Below, one piece after another: positions 12,141-23,365 of a stretch of DNA of 64,000 nt. The stretch spans positions 499,120,536 through 499,184,535 of the forward strand of contig NC_085137.1 in the NCBI RefSeq assembly GCF_035046485.1, read 5' to 3'. The notes under the pieces were generated by a model. The model saw only the letters and a program-made list of their open reading frames with translations. It did not search any database and was not told where the DNA came from. Origin of the DNA: Aedes albopictus. Its lineage: Eukaryota > Arthropoda > Insecta > Diptera > Culicidae. The number at the start of each line of letters is the position of its first letter. The stretch's first letter is position 1. The translations under genes and the position numbers were made by a program.

Positions 12141-12766
12141 CAGATCAAAGCTTTTTTGATCCCATTTCAGGACCCAAATAAGTGTGCAAAATTTGAGCAC
12201 GATCGGTTATGCCTACATTTTGCGCATCGCGTTTAAAGTTCGTATGGGACTTTACATGGGAAAACACACTTTTTTACATTTCTCTCATGACAAGCTCAAA
12301 TTTTTCTAAAACCATGTAACCAATTAAGTGAAAACATAGCCTAGGGTGTCCTGAAAAACTTTGTCAAAGACCGCGAAGTGATCTGATGCTTATGAAAAAA
12401 CTTATAGCGTTGGCATTGCTTGGCGAAATAGCATAATTTTGTTGCTATTGTTATTCCTTTATATGTTAAAACATAAACACATGCATGCGGTTCGTTGGTT
12501 ATAACTATTTTCACAAACATCGGATCGCTTTCCAGTCTTCAACAAAGTTTTTCAGAACATCCTAGGCTATCATTTTACAGTATCGGTTAAACAGTTTCAG
12601 ACAAACTTTTTCAACTTATGGCTAAAATGCAAAAAAGTATGTTTTCCCATACAAAATCCCATACAAATTTCAATTGCAATGCGCAAAGTGTAGACGCACC
12701 CGATCGTGCTCAAATTTTGCACAGATACTCAGAACCCGAAACGGAACCAAAAAAGCTTTGATCTGA
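12141..12766. mobile_element. Foldback element related to the one at 9112-9922
   Basis: CAGATCAAAGCTTTTTTG at the left pairs with its inverse at 12749-12766. The interior pairs over several hundred bases, including GTGCAAAATTTGAGCACGAT against its inverse near 12700. Its wording, in which calls to TTTGCGCA, CCCATACAA and AAGACCGCAAAG recur in the same order, resembles the 9.1-kb foldback. The two probably belong to sister families. Confidence 0.65.
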
Positions 12767-13249
12767 GAAAACGGTTCCGATGACCCACACTATTGTACAG
12801 CAGTGAAGATAGCTAGTTAGCAGTCTATCACGCAGGAGAATCCAGTTCAAATCTACATAGCAGGCAATATGTGTGAAAATATAGTTATCACAGGCAATTT
12901 TAGACATGAATCACAATACCAACTAGGTTATGATAAATCTGAAAAATTTTTTTTTTTTGTTTCTGCATGTATTTTGGCAAAGCTCCATCAGAAGCTGCTA
13001 AGAAGGCTATCCAGCTACCTTATGTGAAACTTTGAATAAGCTGCTTAGCTTCGGCATGACTTGCGAAGCCTCAACAAGGCCTGTTTGATGTCCTTTCTGA
13101 AATTCGACTTCGATGACGCAAAGTCGACGATGTAGCTGTAGTCAAGCAGCTGTGCAGCCATCTCCATGGCAGAAAGCCACCCCTTTTTATATTTACGGCC
13201 CTCATCTACCACGCTCTATCTATGAACACTTCCGGCGTTATTTTTTTTT
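12767..13249. other. Unassigned sequence
   Basis: No gene or element ends were recognised. A weak tRNA-like stretch near 12810-12860 lacks a proper B box. Confidence 0.3.
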
Positions 13250-13600
13250 TCAGATATTTCTCCAATGATTCCCTCAAGAAACTTTAAGGAACCTCCAAGG
13301 ATTCCATCTGAAGTTCTGTCATGTATTCTTCCAGGAATTTTTCCACAGATCGCTCGAGAAATTCCTCCAGTGATTGCTTCGGCATGGACTTTTTTCCAGG
13401 AACTCCTCCAAGAATAACCTCAGGAATTCTTCCATATAATCCTTGAAAATTCCGAAAATCCCTCTAGCCATTACTCCATATATTTCTTCAGGAATTAGTT
13501 CAAGGATTCCTTCAGGAATTTCCTATAGGTTATTTTTAAAATTCCTCCAAAAATTTACTCGAAGCAGGATTCCTGCTTCCCATTCTATATCTTAAATTGG
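13250..13600. repeat. Degenerate GGAATTCC-type repeat, block 2
   Basis: Same ~12-bp unit in the T-rich orientation, more decayed than block 1. The 490 bp that follow (13601-14090) are a non-repeat insert with no recognised feature, and the repeat then resumes. Confidence 0.65.
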
Positions 13601-14094
13601 AACATATTCAGCAGCGAACGGTTGTCGCTTTTGTTCGTGTGCCTGCTTGTCAGTGACGAAAGAAACCTTCGGCAAATAGTTAGAAGTCACTCTGGGAAAT
13701 TATTCATTCACATATTCGCATCACAACCGATCAACCGGCGATGCGATTCGTGAGTAATAGGAGTGATACTGTGTATACGATTCATTTATGTTTTTAAAAG
13801 ATATGTATTATTTTTATTTTATTTTTTTTGCTTTTCCAGAGTTTTATTATCAATACACTAAAAATCTACGCATTATCGTTTCCTATCAACCTTCGCCATT
13901 TATGACAACAACAACAAACACAATGAATAACGATGCCAAATGACTAGCGCGTCGCAGCACATTGGGATACGGTTTTGCGTGTTCTTTGAGTACAATCCGC
14001 TTTCTGCATCTTTCTCGACTCGCCTCAGCAAGGGGGAGTGAATATGATTGAAATGAGGCGGATATACTGATCCTTGCCTCGAAGTGTTGTTTTG

Positions 14095-15990
14095 AAAATT
14101 CCTTCAGTAGGAATGAACCAGTAATTCCTTCAAGTATCCATCAGAAACTTCTCCAAGTGTGCTTTCAAGAATTCTTACAGCCATATCTGCACCAATCCCT
14201 CCAAGGATTTCTTCAGGAATGCTTCCAAAGCATTCCATCTAGAATGCATCCCAAGGTCCATTCTGGAATTCCTTTAAAGATTTCAATCAAAAATTAAACC
14301 AAAGATTCGTTCCGAAATTTCCTACCAGCATTCCTTCAGATATTTCTCTAAGGAGTCCTTAAGGAATATCTCCATATGTTCATCCATAAATTTCTCCACG
14401 TATTCTGCCAAGAAGTAATTCATAAATTCTATCAGAAATTGCTTCAACAATTTACTCAGAATTTTGATGAATTTTTTTACATTTTATAGTATTTTTTTTT
14501 TTATTTACAATGTTTACAATTTTTCAATGATTCTTTCGAAAACACGTTCAAAGATTGCTTTGAAAATTCCTCCAAGGGGTCCCAAGGGGATTTTCTAAAA
14601 TTCCTGCTTTAGGAATTCCTCCAAGAATTTTGTTTTGTGTTACTAATTTTTCTAAGGTTTCGGTCTTAAAATCTACCAAGGTTTCATACATGACTCTTTT
14701 GAAGATTTTTTTTTCTGAAATTATTCCAGAGATTTTTTAAGAACTTCATAAAGGAGTTCCTAAAGATATTCCCTCATGAATTCCTACAAGAACTCTTCCT
14801 GGTAAATTTCAATGGGATCCTTTTGAAGTTTACCAGGAATAACTTCAGGATGGTAGAACTTCGGGATTTCTTCGGGAAGTTCATCAGAAATTTGTTAAAC
14901 ATTGTCCATTAAACAGCTTCCAGAGGTTTTTTTCATTACTTATTACTTTAGTGATTCAGGCAGGAATTCCTCCAGGGATTCCCACAGTATTTCATACAGA
15001 GATTCCTTCAGAATTTCCTCCAGATATTCCTCAATGTACTATCCCAGAAATTTATCCGGTATTTCCTCAAAGATAACTCCAATTCTTAGAAAAATTTATT
15101 CAAAATAAATACGTCATAGAAATGTCTACGGAAATTTCTTTAGAAACATCTACAGATTTTATGCAAAAGAATTTTTGATGACGCTGGATTTCTCCAAGAA
15201 TACATAAAAAACATCCAAAAATTTAATTCAAAAAATTATCAGAAACTTTCCTATAAATTCCTTGAAATTTGTTTTCTCAAGGAATTTTACAAATGGTTTC
15301 CTGAGAAGTTTCTCCAGGTAGTTCTCAGTAAATTCCTCCTGGAATTTCTTCAATAGTTTCTCTGATACTTTTCACGGATATTCCTCCAGACATTCATTCA
15401 AAAGTGCATCCTACGATTTCTACAGGGATTCTATTGAAGATATCTTTAAAAAATCTTTCAGGGTTTTTCTCAGAAATTCCTGCCGAGTTTTCTTCCAAAA
15501 TTTCTCTAACGATATTTTTTATATTTCCAAATACTTCTTCAGAATCTTAGGCATTCAGGCGTTCGATTTGAATAGGTTGGCTCTACATAGGAATGACAGA
15601 AACTTCGGACCTTTTTAAATCGAACGCCAGGATTTCTTTAAGAATTTCAGCAAGGGATATCTTTAAAAGTTCTTCCATGGAGTTATTCAAAAATTCTTCT
15701 TAAAAATTTTATTCAAATCCTACAGGGATTGCTTTGAAACTACTTTCCAAGGTTTCTCTAAAAATTCTTTGCAGAATTCATTCAGTGGTTTTTGCAGAAA
15801 GTCATGCAGATATTTTTTGGACAATATTCTTGCGGAATGCGTAAAGGAATCACTTGAAAATGTGTGCAGAAATTGCAGACAAAGATACTGGTGGAGTTAT
15901 TGAATAAATCCCTCAATAAATTTCTGAGGAATCCCTGGAGAAATCCTTGGAGAACTCCTAGAGATACACCTAAAGAATTCTCAGAAACAT
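14095..15990. repeat. Degenerate GGAATTCC-type repeat, block 3
   Basis: Runs of TTCCTCCAGGAA-like units occur with many substitutions, mostly T-rich on the plus strand and turning to the A-rich orientation after about 15900. The last 130 bp are duplicated at 19028-19180. A short insert near 15545-15630 has paired GTTCGATTTGAA-type ends and may be a small MITE. Confidence 0.7.
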
Positions 15991-15991
15991 A

Positions 15992-16285
15992 TCTATATAT
16001 ATAAAAATGCGTTTGAAGTCTCTTTGAGGCAACAAAACTCATAAATGGGTGGACCGGTCAGGATGATTCTTGCATGGTTTCATTCGTAGGTGACTGTGTT
16101 TATAAGTAGTAAAAGAACTTAACAACTAGAAAAGTAGGAAAATTGTGAAATTACTGATTTTTTATTAGTTGGGAAGAAATTCAATACGATCGAAATACAA
16201 CCAATCTAGAGTGCGGTGCTGCAATGACCTCAACAATTGTCAAACCACCACAACCAGGCAAGACAAAGTTTGTTGGGACAGCTAG
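15992..16285 (+). mobile_element. Non-autonomous Helitron
   Basis: It starts TCTATATATATAAAAATG and ends with a short imperfect hairpin followed by CAGCTAG, with host A before and T after, as Helitrons require. The duplicated flank at 19171-19197 retains the empty site (CAGAAACAT joined to TTTATATAATTTCTGA), which independently supports both ends. It is 294 bp with no Rep/helicase coding sequence. Confidence 0.75.
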
Positions 16286-16505
16286 TTTTACATAATTTCT
16301 GAGTATAAACACAAATATCCTGGATGAGATTCTTAAACAAATCCTGAAGAAATTCTTCAGTGAATCAATGATACATATTGCCCATTTTACTGGCATTTTA
16401 CCAGATTAGCTGGTATGTCTGAAACATACTGGAAAAACTTGTAATTAAGAAGGCACGAAAAGTTGCTAATTGGCAAATTGGGAGATGAAATTTGTGAAAA
16501 AAATC

Positions 16506-16579
16506 GCGTTCTGGTGGGATTCGAGCCCACGACTCCGTATTCGCTAGACCGGCGCTTCAACCAACTAAGCCACAGAACA
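16506..16579 (-). tRNA. tRNA-Thr-like sequence inside element A
   Basis: The 74-nt minus-strand sequence has a 7-bp acceptor pairing (TGTTCTG with CAGAACG), a D arm with GTGGCTTAGTTGGTTGAAGC, and a T arm GTGGG/CCCAC with loop TCGAATC-type sequence. The body matches the animal tRNA-Thr(AGU) layout, but by position the anticodon reads AGC and the anticodon stem is mispaired. A T-run lies just past the 3' end. It is probably a tRNA-derived pseudogene rather than a decoding tRNA. Confidence 0.5.
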
Positions 16580-16751
16580 GGTAATGGTTCTGCGGAATAG
16601 AAAGCCAAACTGACTCCGAAGCCGCACCATGAACACTCCTATTTCACAAACTCATCTCTCTTTTCGGCTTGGATGCCAATCCACAACACACTCCTATTTG
16701 TGCCCACTAACTACAAGTGCGAGCGAATTATTTATATGAAGCCGAGACTTA

Positions 16752-18049
16752 TGTCGAATTCGTTTATTTGCACCGCCTGCACCGCTTTGCCACCGGGTGT
16801 AGCAAACTTGCACCGAAACCGTTCGTTTATTCGCAGGTACTGTTCTGTTTTGACACCCGATTGGCACCGGTGCAAGAAAATGCTACACCCAGTTTGAGCA
16901 CGGTGTAGCAGGTACAAAGCTAGTTTTACCAATACATGCATATCGCTGAACTTGTATCGTGGTTTTGTTTTGGTAGGAATGATGATTTTCTTTTCGGTAT
17001 TAGGTAAACAGTTTTCTTGGATATTGATTTAACAGCAAACAGCAAAACAGCAAATCAAAATTATTTAAACTTGATCGATGATTATCACGTCTTTCAATCA
17101 ACTTCTGAGGAATCTTCAAAATTTATCGGTAACATGAATTTTCAAAGAATTGATTCAACGTATATTTTTCCCATTACTTTTTTTTTTTTGATTATCGCAA
17201 ATATGTGGATTACTTTCAATGATTTTAATCATTAGAATTTTCTGTCGCATAGTGAACTATTATTTATGAAAAAAATTGACGTAATAAAGTTTTGATAAGC
17301 GCAGAATAGAATAAAAATTTATTCATTTAAATTGGACTGAAATATTACTGAAGTAACATTTTGTAGGTACAAACAGTTTCAAAAACCGTAAATTCTATAT
17401 TTTTTTTCTTACAACAAATATTGAATTTTTGAATTATATCAAACAAATGTCACTTAAGGATGGTTAAAGCGTTTTTAATATGAGTTACCTTTCAATAACG
17501 TTATCTTCTAAAAAGCATTTATTTATTTTTCTTTTTACGTTGTAGCTAAACGTTTTCTATTGAACTGCCTTTAACATTTTTTGTGTTAAATTTGTGCACG
17601 CAGATCGCTTACAATTGTATGTTAGCATCCTTTTTATTGGTCAACGGAAATTGTTGAATTCTAAAGAGTTGCTTTTTATTGAAAAATTATGATATCACGA
17701 GAATTTGAAGAAGATAAATAATGTAGGAGTGTTAAAACATTGGAAAACTATTTTCAAATAATATTTATTATTACAAGTTTATCATGTACAAGTAGATTAT
17801 TGAAAACTTTTAAAATTGTTAAATTGGATATAGAAAGTATAAAATAAAAATAAATTAAAATAATCACGGAAATCATGAAAACATTGATTATGTTTATTTT
17901 TGTTATCCTTTATTGTTTTCATTGACGCTCTCACGCGCTCTTACTAATACCATCATAAGCTGTCAACAAATTGCACCTAAACCATTCGTTTTTCCGGTGT
18001 CAATTGCTACACCGGTGCAGTGCACCGTCGGGAATAAACGAATTCGACA
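16752..18049. mobile_element. 1.3-kb TTA-flanked transposon (PIF/Harbinger-like MITE)
   Basis: Terminal inverted repeats TGTCGAATTCGTTTATT occur at both ends, flanked by TTA at 16749-16751 and 18050-18052. Copy B of the host element shows the uninterrupted site GAGACTTACTCTCGC (inverse strand), so the 3-bp duplication is demonstrated within the window. The ends also hold GCACCGG-rich subterminal repeats. The interior is AT-rich and non-coding. A TTA duplication fits PIF/Harbinger, but no transposase is present to prove it. Confidence 0.75.
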
Positions 18050-18126
18050 TTACTCTCGCACTCCGCATACCTAGCCACCAGGCAGTTTGTTTTGCTGGAC
18101 CCCCCGTTAGTTGGAGCCACAAAAAT

Positions 18127-18521
18127 TTCTGCAGACCCCTTGATTTTGGTCAAATGGTGGTTTCGAGTTATAACGGTTCAACTGTTATAACTCGAAAGTT
18201 TCTCGAAAAAACATCTCAAAACTAAATGTTGTTGAAAAGAGGAAAGATAGAGCTACTATTTACAGTTACAAAAAGTTGGGTCGGCCATATTGATTTTGGC
18301 CGCCATCTTGGATTTTTATACTGAAACACTTTTTTCACCATGTTGGCAACCATCGATTTTCAAAATTTATGCATCAATTGAAAGCCAAGACATTTATACA
18401 CAACATATCAAAAAATTAGAGATGTCTTTTTTCCTAGCAAAAGTTATCTGCCTTTTTGTAAATCATTGCCACATGGTTCAAATGAACCACCATTTGACCA
18501 AAATCGAGGGATTTGCAGATA

Positions 18522-18525
<4 letters not shown>
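18127..18525. mobile_element. Foldback sequence followed by an AAAT microsatellite
   Basis: CTGCAGACCCCTTGATTTTG at the left pairs with CAAAATCGAGGGATTTGCAG at the right, and the arms continue with CAAATGGTGGTTT and AACCACCATTTG. An (AAAT)n tract follows directly to about 18560. It is non-coding. Confidence 0.55.
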
Positions 18526-18552
<27 letters not shown>

Positions 18553-18599
18553 AATAAATAATGATTACTTTGAGCATTTTTAAAGACAAGGTGTAAAAT

Positions 18600-19690
18600 A
18601 GTGGGCCGAGAATTACCCAATACAAACACAAAAATCCTGGAGGATTTTCTGAAGTGAATCCTGCCGAAAAAAAGAAAAACCCTGAAGAAATTCTTCAGAG
18701 AACGGCTAAGGAAATACAAAAAAAATAAATAATAAATGCTAATAAATAGACTCTGGTGTAATTGTTGAGAGAATACTCAAAAAAAAATCTGAAATGCAGG
18801 TCTGAATCAATTCAAAGCAATGCCAGGAGGAATAGTAGAAAGGACAATTGGAGAGACCTTTTAAGGATTTTTCAGAGGAATATCCAAATAAATGCCCAAG
18901 AAAATCCCGGAATAAATGGAATAATATCTGAAGGAAACTTTGGAGGAATTCTTGGATAAAACACGAGAACCCATGGCATGGCAAGGATCTTAAAAAGTTT
19001 TCAAATAAAAATCCCAAAGAAAAACTCTTGAAAAAGTGTGCAGTAATCGCAGACAAAGATACTGGTGGAATTATTGAAAAAATTTCTCAATAAATTTCTG
19101 AGGAATCCCTTGGGGATTCATTGGAGAAATTCTTGAAGAACTCCTACAGATGCACCAGATACAAGGAATTCTCAGAAACATTTTTTATATAATTTCTGAT
19201 TAAAAAACACAAAAATTCTGGAGGATTTTCTGAAAAAAATCCTGTCGAAAAAATTATAAACCCTGGAGAAATTCTTCAGAGAACGACTAAGGAAATACAA
19301 AAAAAGGAAAAATGCTAAGGAATAAATTCTGGTGTAATTGTTGAAAGAGAATAAAATCTGAAAGATTCACTGAGGAATGTCTGGATAAATTCAAAGCAAT
19401 GTCTGGAGGAATACCAGAAAGGATAATTGGAGGAACAACATTGACAATTGGAGAGTTTTTTAGGAAATTTCCAAATAAATGCCAGAGAAAATCCCTGAAT
19501 AAATGGAATAATACCTCTAGAAATAAATCGTTAAAGAAATGCATGAAGCAATGCCAGCATCAACTTATGTAACAATCCTTGCAATAATTTCCTATAGAAT
19601 CTCTTAAGAAATCTCAGGAGGAATTACGAAAGATATTTCTGAGGAAACCAATGAACCAGTTTCGAGATGAACCTTTTGAGAAACATCTTG
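18600..19690. repeat. Degenerate GGAATTCC-type repeat, block 4, internally duplicated
   Basis: A-rich orientation on the plus strand. Two sub-blocks (about 18600-18840 and 19205-19400) share AAATTCTTCAGAGAACG and CTGGTGTAATTGTTGA in the same order, indicating a tandem duplication. The segment 19028-19197 duplicates the flanks of the Helitron at 15.9-16.3 kb. Confidence 0.65.
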
Positions 19691-19764
19691 TGAAAATCTT
19701 GTATGTATATTGTATATTTTGAGAAATTTTTGGCCAAAGTATACGCTCCATACAAAATTTCGAT

Positions 19765-20280
19765 ACATATTGCCCATTTTTTACTGGCATATTACCAGGT
19801 TTGCTGGTATGTCTGAAACATACTGGGAAAACTTGCTTGCGTCACATGGCGCAGTTCGGTCGTCCGAGCGTCCGACCGTGCCGAGCTCTCGACGCATACT
19901 AATTAGACACCAGCAAAACAAACTGCCTGGTGGCTAGGTATGCGGAGTGCGAGAGTAAGTCTCGGCTTCATATAAATAATTCGCTCGCACTTGTCGTTAG
20001 TGGGCACAAACAGGAGTGTGTTGTGGATTGGCATCTAAGCCGAAAAGAGAAATGAGTTTGTGAAATAGGAGTGTTCACGGTGCGGCTTCGGAGTCAGTTT
20101 GGCTTTCTATTCCGCAGAACCATTACCTGTTCTGTGGCTTAGTTGGTTAAAGCGCCGGTCTAGCGAATACGGAGTCGTGGGTTCGAATCCCACCAGAACG
20201 CGATTTTTTTCACAAATTTCATCTCTCAATTTGTCAATTAGCAACATTTCGTGCCTTCTAATTACGAGTTTCCCCAGTAG
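19765..20280 (+). mobile_element. tRNA-carrying TIR element, copy B
   Basis: It starts with the 70-bp end shared with copy A (ATTGCCCATTTTTTACTGGC, GCTGGTATGTCTGAAACATA). It continues through GGCGCAGTTCGGTCGTCC and GCCTGGTGGCTAGGTATGCG to the tRNA-like sequence, then CACAAATTTCATCTC, and ends near GTTTCCCCAGTAG, a partial inverse of its own left end. It is the uninterrupted counterpart of copy A. Confidence 0.6.
20128..20201 (+). tRNA. tRNA-Thr-like sequence inside element B
   Basis: A 74-nt sequence with acceptor stem TGTTCTG/CAGAACG (one T-G wobble), D stem GCTT/AAGC, variable loop and T stem GTGGG/CCCAC with TTCGAAT loop. The block GTGGCTTAGTTGGTTAAAGC is the classic tRNA-Thr A-box region. 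The anticodon position reads AGC (Thr would be AGT) and the anticodon stem has two mismatches. A T7 run at about 20204 would serve as a Pol III terminator. It could be transcribed, but decoding function is doubtful. Confidence 0.55.
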
Positions 20281-20285
20281 GTAAC

Positions 20286-21345
20286 AATCATCTTTTTCAA
20301 TTTTTTATTATTTTTTTTATTATTTTATTGTAAAGCGATTTTGAACGACTAATGGTAAATGGGTCTAACGTGGCGTTGTTGATTTCGAGTTTTTGCTAAT
20401 TGTCTGAAAGTTTCAGAAATTCAAAAAGTTTCTCCCATTTTACGAAGTATTTGTAAATTAATTTCAATAAATCACAAACATTTTTTTTGCAAATACCCTG
20501 GCACAGCTCGACTTGGCAAGAACCGTTCCAATAAATCAACCACGACGACCTGTAACCAACTCGACACCGTATCTGTGCATATAATGCCTTTTTATATCCA
20601 CATTCATCGCCCTGTTGATGAATTGTTGTGTCAGTCAGCCATAGCCCTGCACCCGAACGATTGTTATCTGATAAATGAAGCACTACGACGTTGTTGACGA
20701 CGACAACGACTACGTCTACTATGTTAGCATATGATGAACAGACAGATTCAGGCAGTGCCTACTGTAGAGTAGAACCGCGTAGAACATGTCATCTAGGTAT
20801 GTAGCCTACTGCGACGACGAGAGCGATCTATCAGCTCAATTAGATCTGGTTATTTCCCCAGAGCTTTACAGAGCTGCGATCATCCACTGCAATACGAACG
20901 GAGACTGTACGATGATTCTATTTCTATATTGTCGCGTTTGATGGGCCCAATTGGCGATCAATTATCTTTTGATTAATAAATCGATTGCACCATGAGAGTA
21001 GGTCATCGGTAATGGTCTTCCTATAGCTCACACTTCGAAATCCAGTTGCTGATTTGCAAAAGAATTAGATTTGATTACACTTTGACATGCAAAGCAAGCT
21101 CTTTAGCTTGCTGTGGCATCATGACACAATTTATTGGGGCGATTGTTAGTTAGTAGTTGAAGTGCCATAAAACAAGCTTGTAAAACTAGCGCCATTAAAC
21201 CAAATTTCACTGGTCGCTAACAAATGGATGCGCTCTGTCCCACCGTGTTGAGGTGAAAAATGGGGAAAGAGTACGATGTTAATTTGAAAAATCGTTTTAT
21301 GATTGTTTTCAGAATAAATGTTAAAAAAATTAAAAAAAAAACAGG
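20286..21345. other. Lower-repeat segment without a recognised gene
   Basis: It contains a CGACGACGAC-type tract near 20690-20720 and moderately GC-rich unique-looking DNA. No splice-bounded exon or element end could be supported. It may be regulatory; nothing in the sequence proves this. Confidence 0.25.
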
Positions 21346-21399
21346 TTACGAATTTTTAATGAATAAAATGTTTTTCCGTGAATTGAATTTTGGAAGATT

Positions 21400-22100
21400 C
21401 CTTGTTAAGAGTGCATTGCTCGTTGTGTAAAATAAACAGTGAGCAGAGCACGATTTCATCGAGAATCGAGAATGATTTTTGCCCCACATTACCTTACACA
21501 ACTTTTTTACCTCTACTGCCGAACAAGTGGAAAGTCCCACGGGACGGATGAGTAGGTTGGTACTTATGCGCACCGGAACATGAATGCCAAGGTCAAAGGC
21601 GAAGCTTGTTTCCACCGCACCGTTGTTGTTGCATTGTTCGTAGCTTATCTGTCGCAAACAAAACATCCAAATTGTTTTCGACGTTCCCAAAACAAAGTTG
21701 TATTACCTGCCACATTAAACGAATGCCGTGACAAGATAGCAAAATAAAAAAACACATTCCCTTCCAGTCGAGCTGCCGTTGAATCATTTTACCTGTTTGG
21801 GAGGGTAGAGAAACAATTTTCCGCGAGCGCACGGACAGTGGGGAAATCGTGATTTACATGCTTTGCTGAGCTGTAGATAGTTACCCACAGGCTGGCCGTT
21901 GTTGAAACGGTTTCGGGTAATTTGCTTACTTCCGGTCAGCTTCGACCTTGAACGCGTTACGCCCTGTAGCCGTATAGTGTGGTCTACCGCTGGACAGTAC
22001 CGGAAGTTTTCTCTCCGCGCGTTAGAACACCTATAGATATAGAGTGCACTGGAATCCACGTTTCTATTAAGTGATGAAATAGCTTCGGAAAACATATGAC
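21400..22100 (-). other. GC-richer segment with a weak exon candidate
   Basis: An uninterrupted minus-strand frame of 103 codons (21784-22095) begins MFSEAISSLNRNVDSSALYI. It ends beside a CAAACAG/GTAAAA donor-like site, and a second donor-like GGAA/GTAAGC lies within it. No domain is recognised and no strong acceptor fits the frame, so it is recorded only as a candidate. Confidence 0.2.
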
Positions 22101-22385
22101 CCCCTGGGGAGAACAGAGCTAATTGTGGTGTGAATTGGATCGTTCTGATTTGTGTTTATGAGTTCAGCTTCTGGAATTGCTCGAACACAAAATTTATTTA
22201 ATAAGGAAAACATTAATTGTATGTTATAATCAGGGATGGCTCATGAATTTATCGAATGCTATTCAAACTGTAATTTTGAAACTTAAATTAAATAAAATTA
22301 CTATTGTTTTTTTATTCTGCTGTCATTTTCTCATGTTTCAAAGGATGGTTCACATTGCTTGTAGTTTTGTTTTTTCGGAACTAAT

Positions 22386-22566
22386 GCCGTTTTTCTTTTT
22401 GATTCAGTTCCAACCTGGGTTGGAACTGGATGAGATCACAGTTTCAACCCCAACCCGACTTCAGTTTCGCTTGTACTAAAGTTTGTTTGAGTTTGTTTGA
22501 CGTTTGTTTGTTTACCCATTTTCCGCCAATCCAGTTCCTACCCAGGTTCAAAAAGAAAAACGACAT
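22386..22566. mobile_element. Short inverted-repeat element
   Basis: CGTTTTTCTTTTTGATTCAG with CAACCTGGGTTGGAACTGG at the left pairs imperfectly with CCAGTTCCTACCCAGGTTC and AAAAAGAAAAACG at the right. It is about 180 bp and MITE-like; flanking duplication is unclear. Confidence 0.45.
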
Positions 22567-22669
22567 AAGCAAAGAATTTGAACTAGGCTCTGTTCAAATT
22601 GAGAAATCTTTTTTTCTTCCTCCAGTTTATTTAAAAGTACAGCTATGCTGTATCAGTCCCTGAAGGAGT

Positions 22670-23010
22670 TACTTTGTAAATCATTCCCAGAATTCCTTAA
22701 GGAATTCATTGAGAATGTTCTACAGGAATTTTATCAGAAATCTTTCTAGAAGACTCAGGAATCTCTTCCAAGAGTTTCTCTAGAAATACCAGCAGGAATT
22801 CAAGGCAGTCAATCCGGAGATCTTCTGCTGAAAGCAGTTTATTAGGCAAGTCATCCACAGATTGCTACAAAAGCTCATACAGAGATTACTTTAAGAGTTT
22901 CCAGAAAATCCCCCAGAATTAACTTCAGGAATTCCTTTGAGAGTCTACATCAATATCGTTCCTGCAGGTGTTTCTTCAGCAGTTCTTTCTGGAATGTCTC
23001 TAGAATAATT
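22670..23010. repeat. Degenerate GGAATTCC-type repeat, block 5
   Basis: A short, strongly decayed T-rich block of the ~12-bp repeat. The 355 bp that follow (23011-23365) show no recognisable feature. Confidence 0.55.
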
Positions 23011-23365
23011 TTGAACTTTTTTATATATTTAAACCACCGTCGTCGTCGCTTTGTTTGTAGTCGTGCTTCCCCGTTTGCAGCTTGTAGCAGTTCCGTATGA
23101 TTTACTGTTATGATGCCAGTTAATAATATTCTTATTTTATTTTTTTTTTTGCATTTTCTACATATTTTGAACGAGTTCGTTATCTTAGGTGTCGAAATGT
23201 GTTATATTCTTATTAAAATAAAACATAGCGTTTTGATTTAGATTGTGGTTGTATGAATCACACACATCCCTCATCAAAGTGAAGACAGCCCAATGTTTGC
23301 ACTGTTAAACTTATAAGACGATCCATGAAAAGTTGCCCAATGATCCAATGATAACTTTTCAAACT

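Larger units (their letters stand above)
16374..18086 (-). mobile_element. tRNA-carrying TIR element, copy A (split)
   Basis: The left end shares about 70 bp with copy B (ACTGGCATTTTACCAG and GGTATGTCTGAAACATACTGG-like sequence). The body is then inverted relative to B: TTAGAAGGCACG-type sequence, tRNA-like sequence, CACTCCTATTTCACAAACTC, and GCGAATTATTTATATGAAGC. It is interrupted at 16752-18049 by another transposon and resumes at 18052 with CTCTCGCACTCCGCATACC. It is truncated at about 18086, after GTTTGTTTTGCTGG. The superfamily is unknown. Confidence 0.6.

Noticed and set aside
16506..16579. Functional tRNA-Ala(AGC)
   Set aside because: The anticodon position reads AGC, but the body is threonine-type and the anticodon stem is mispaired, so a decoding role is unlikely.
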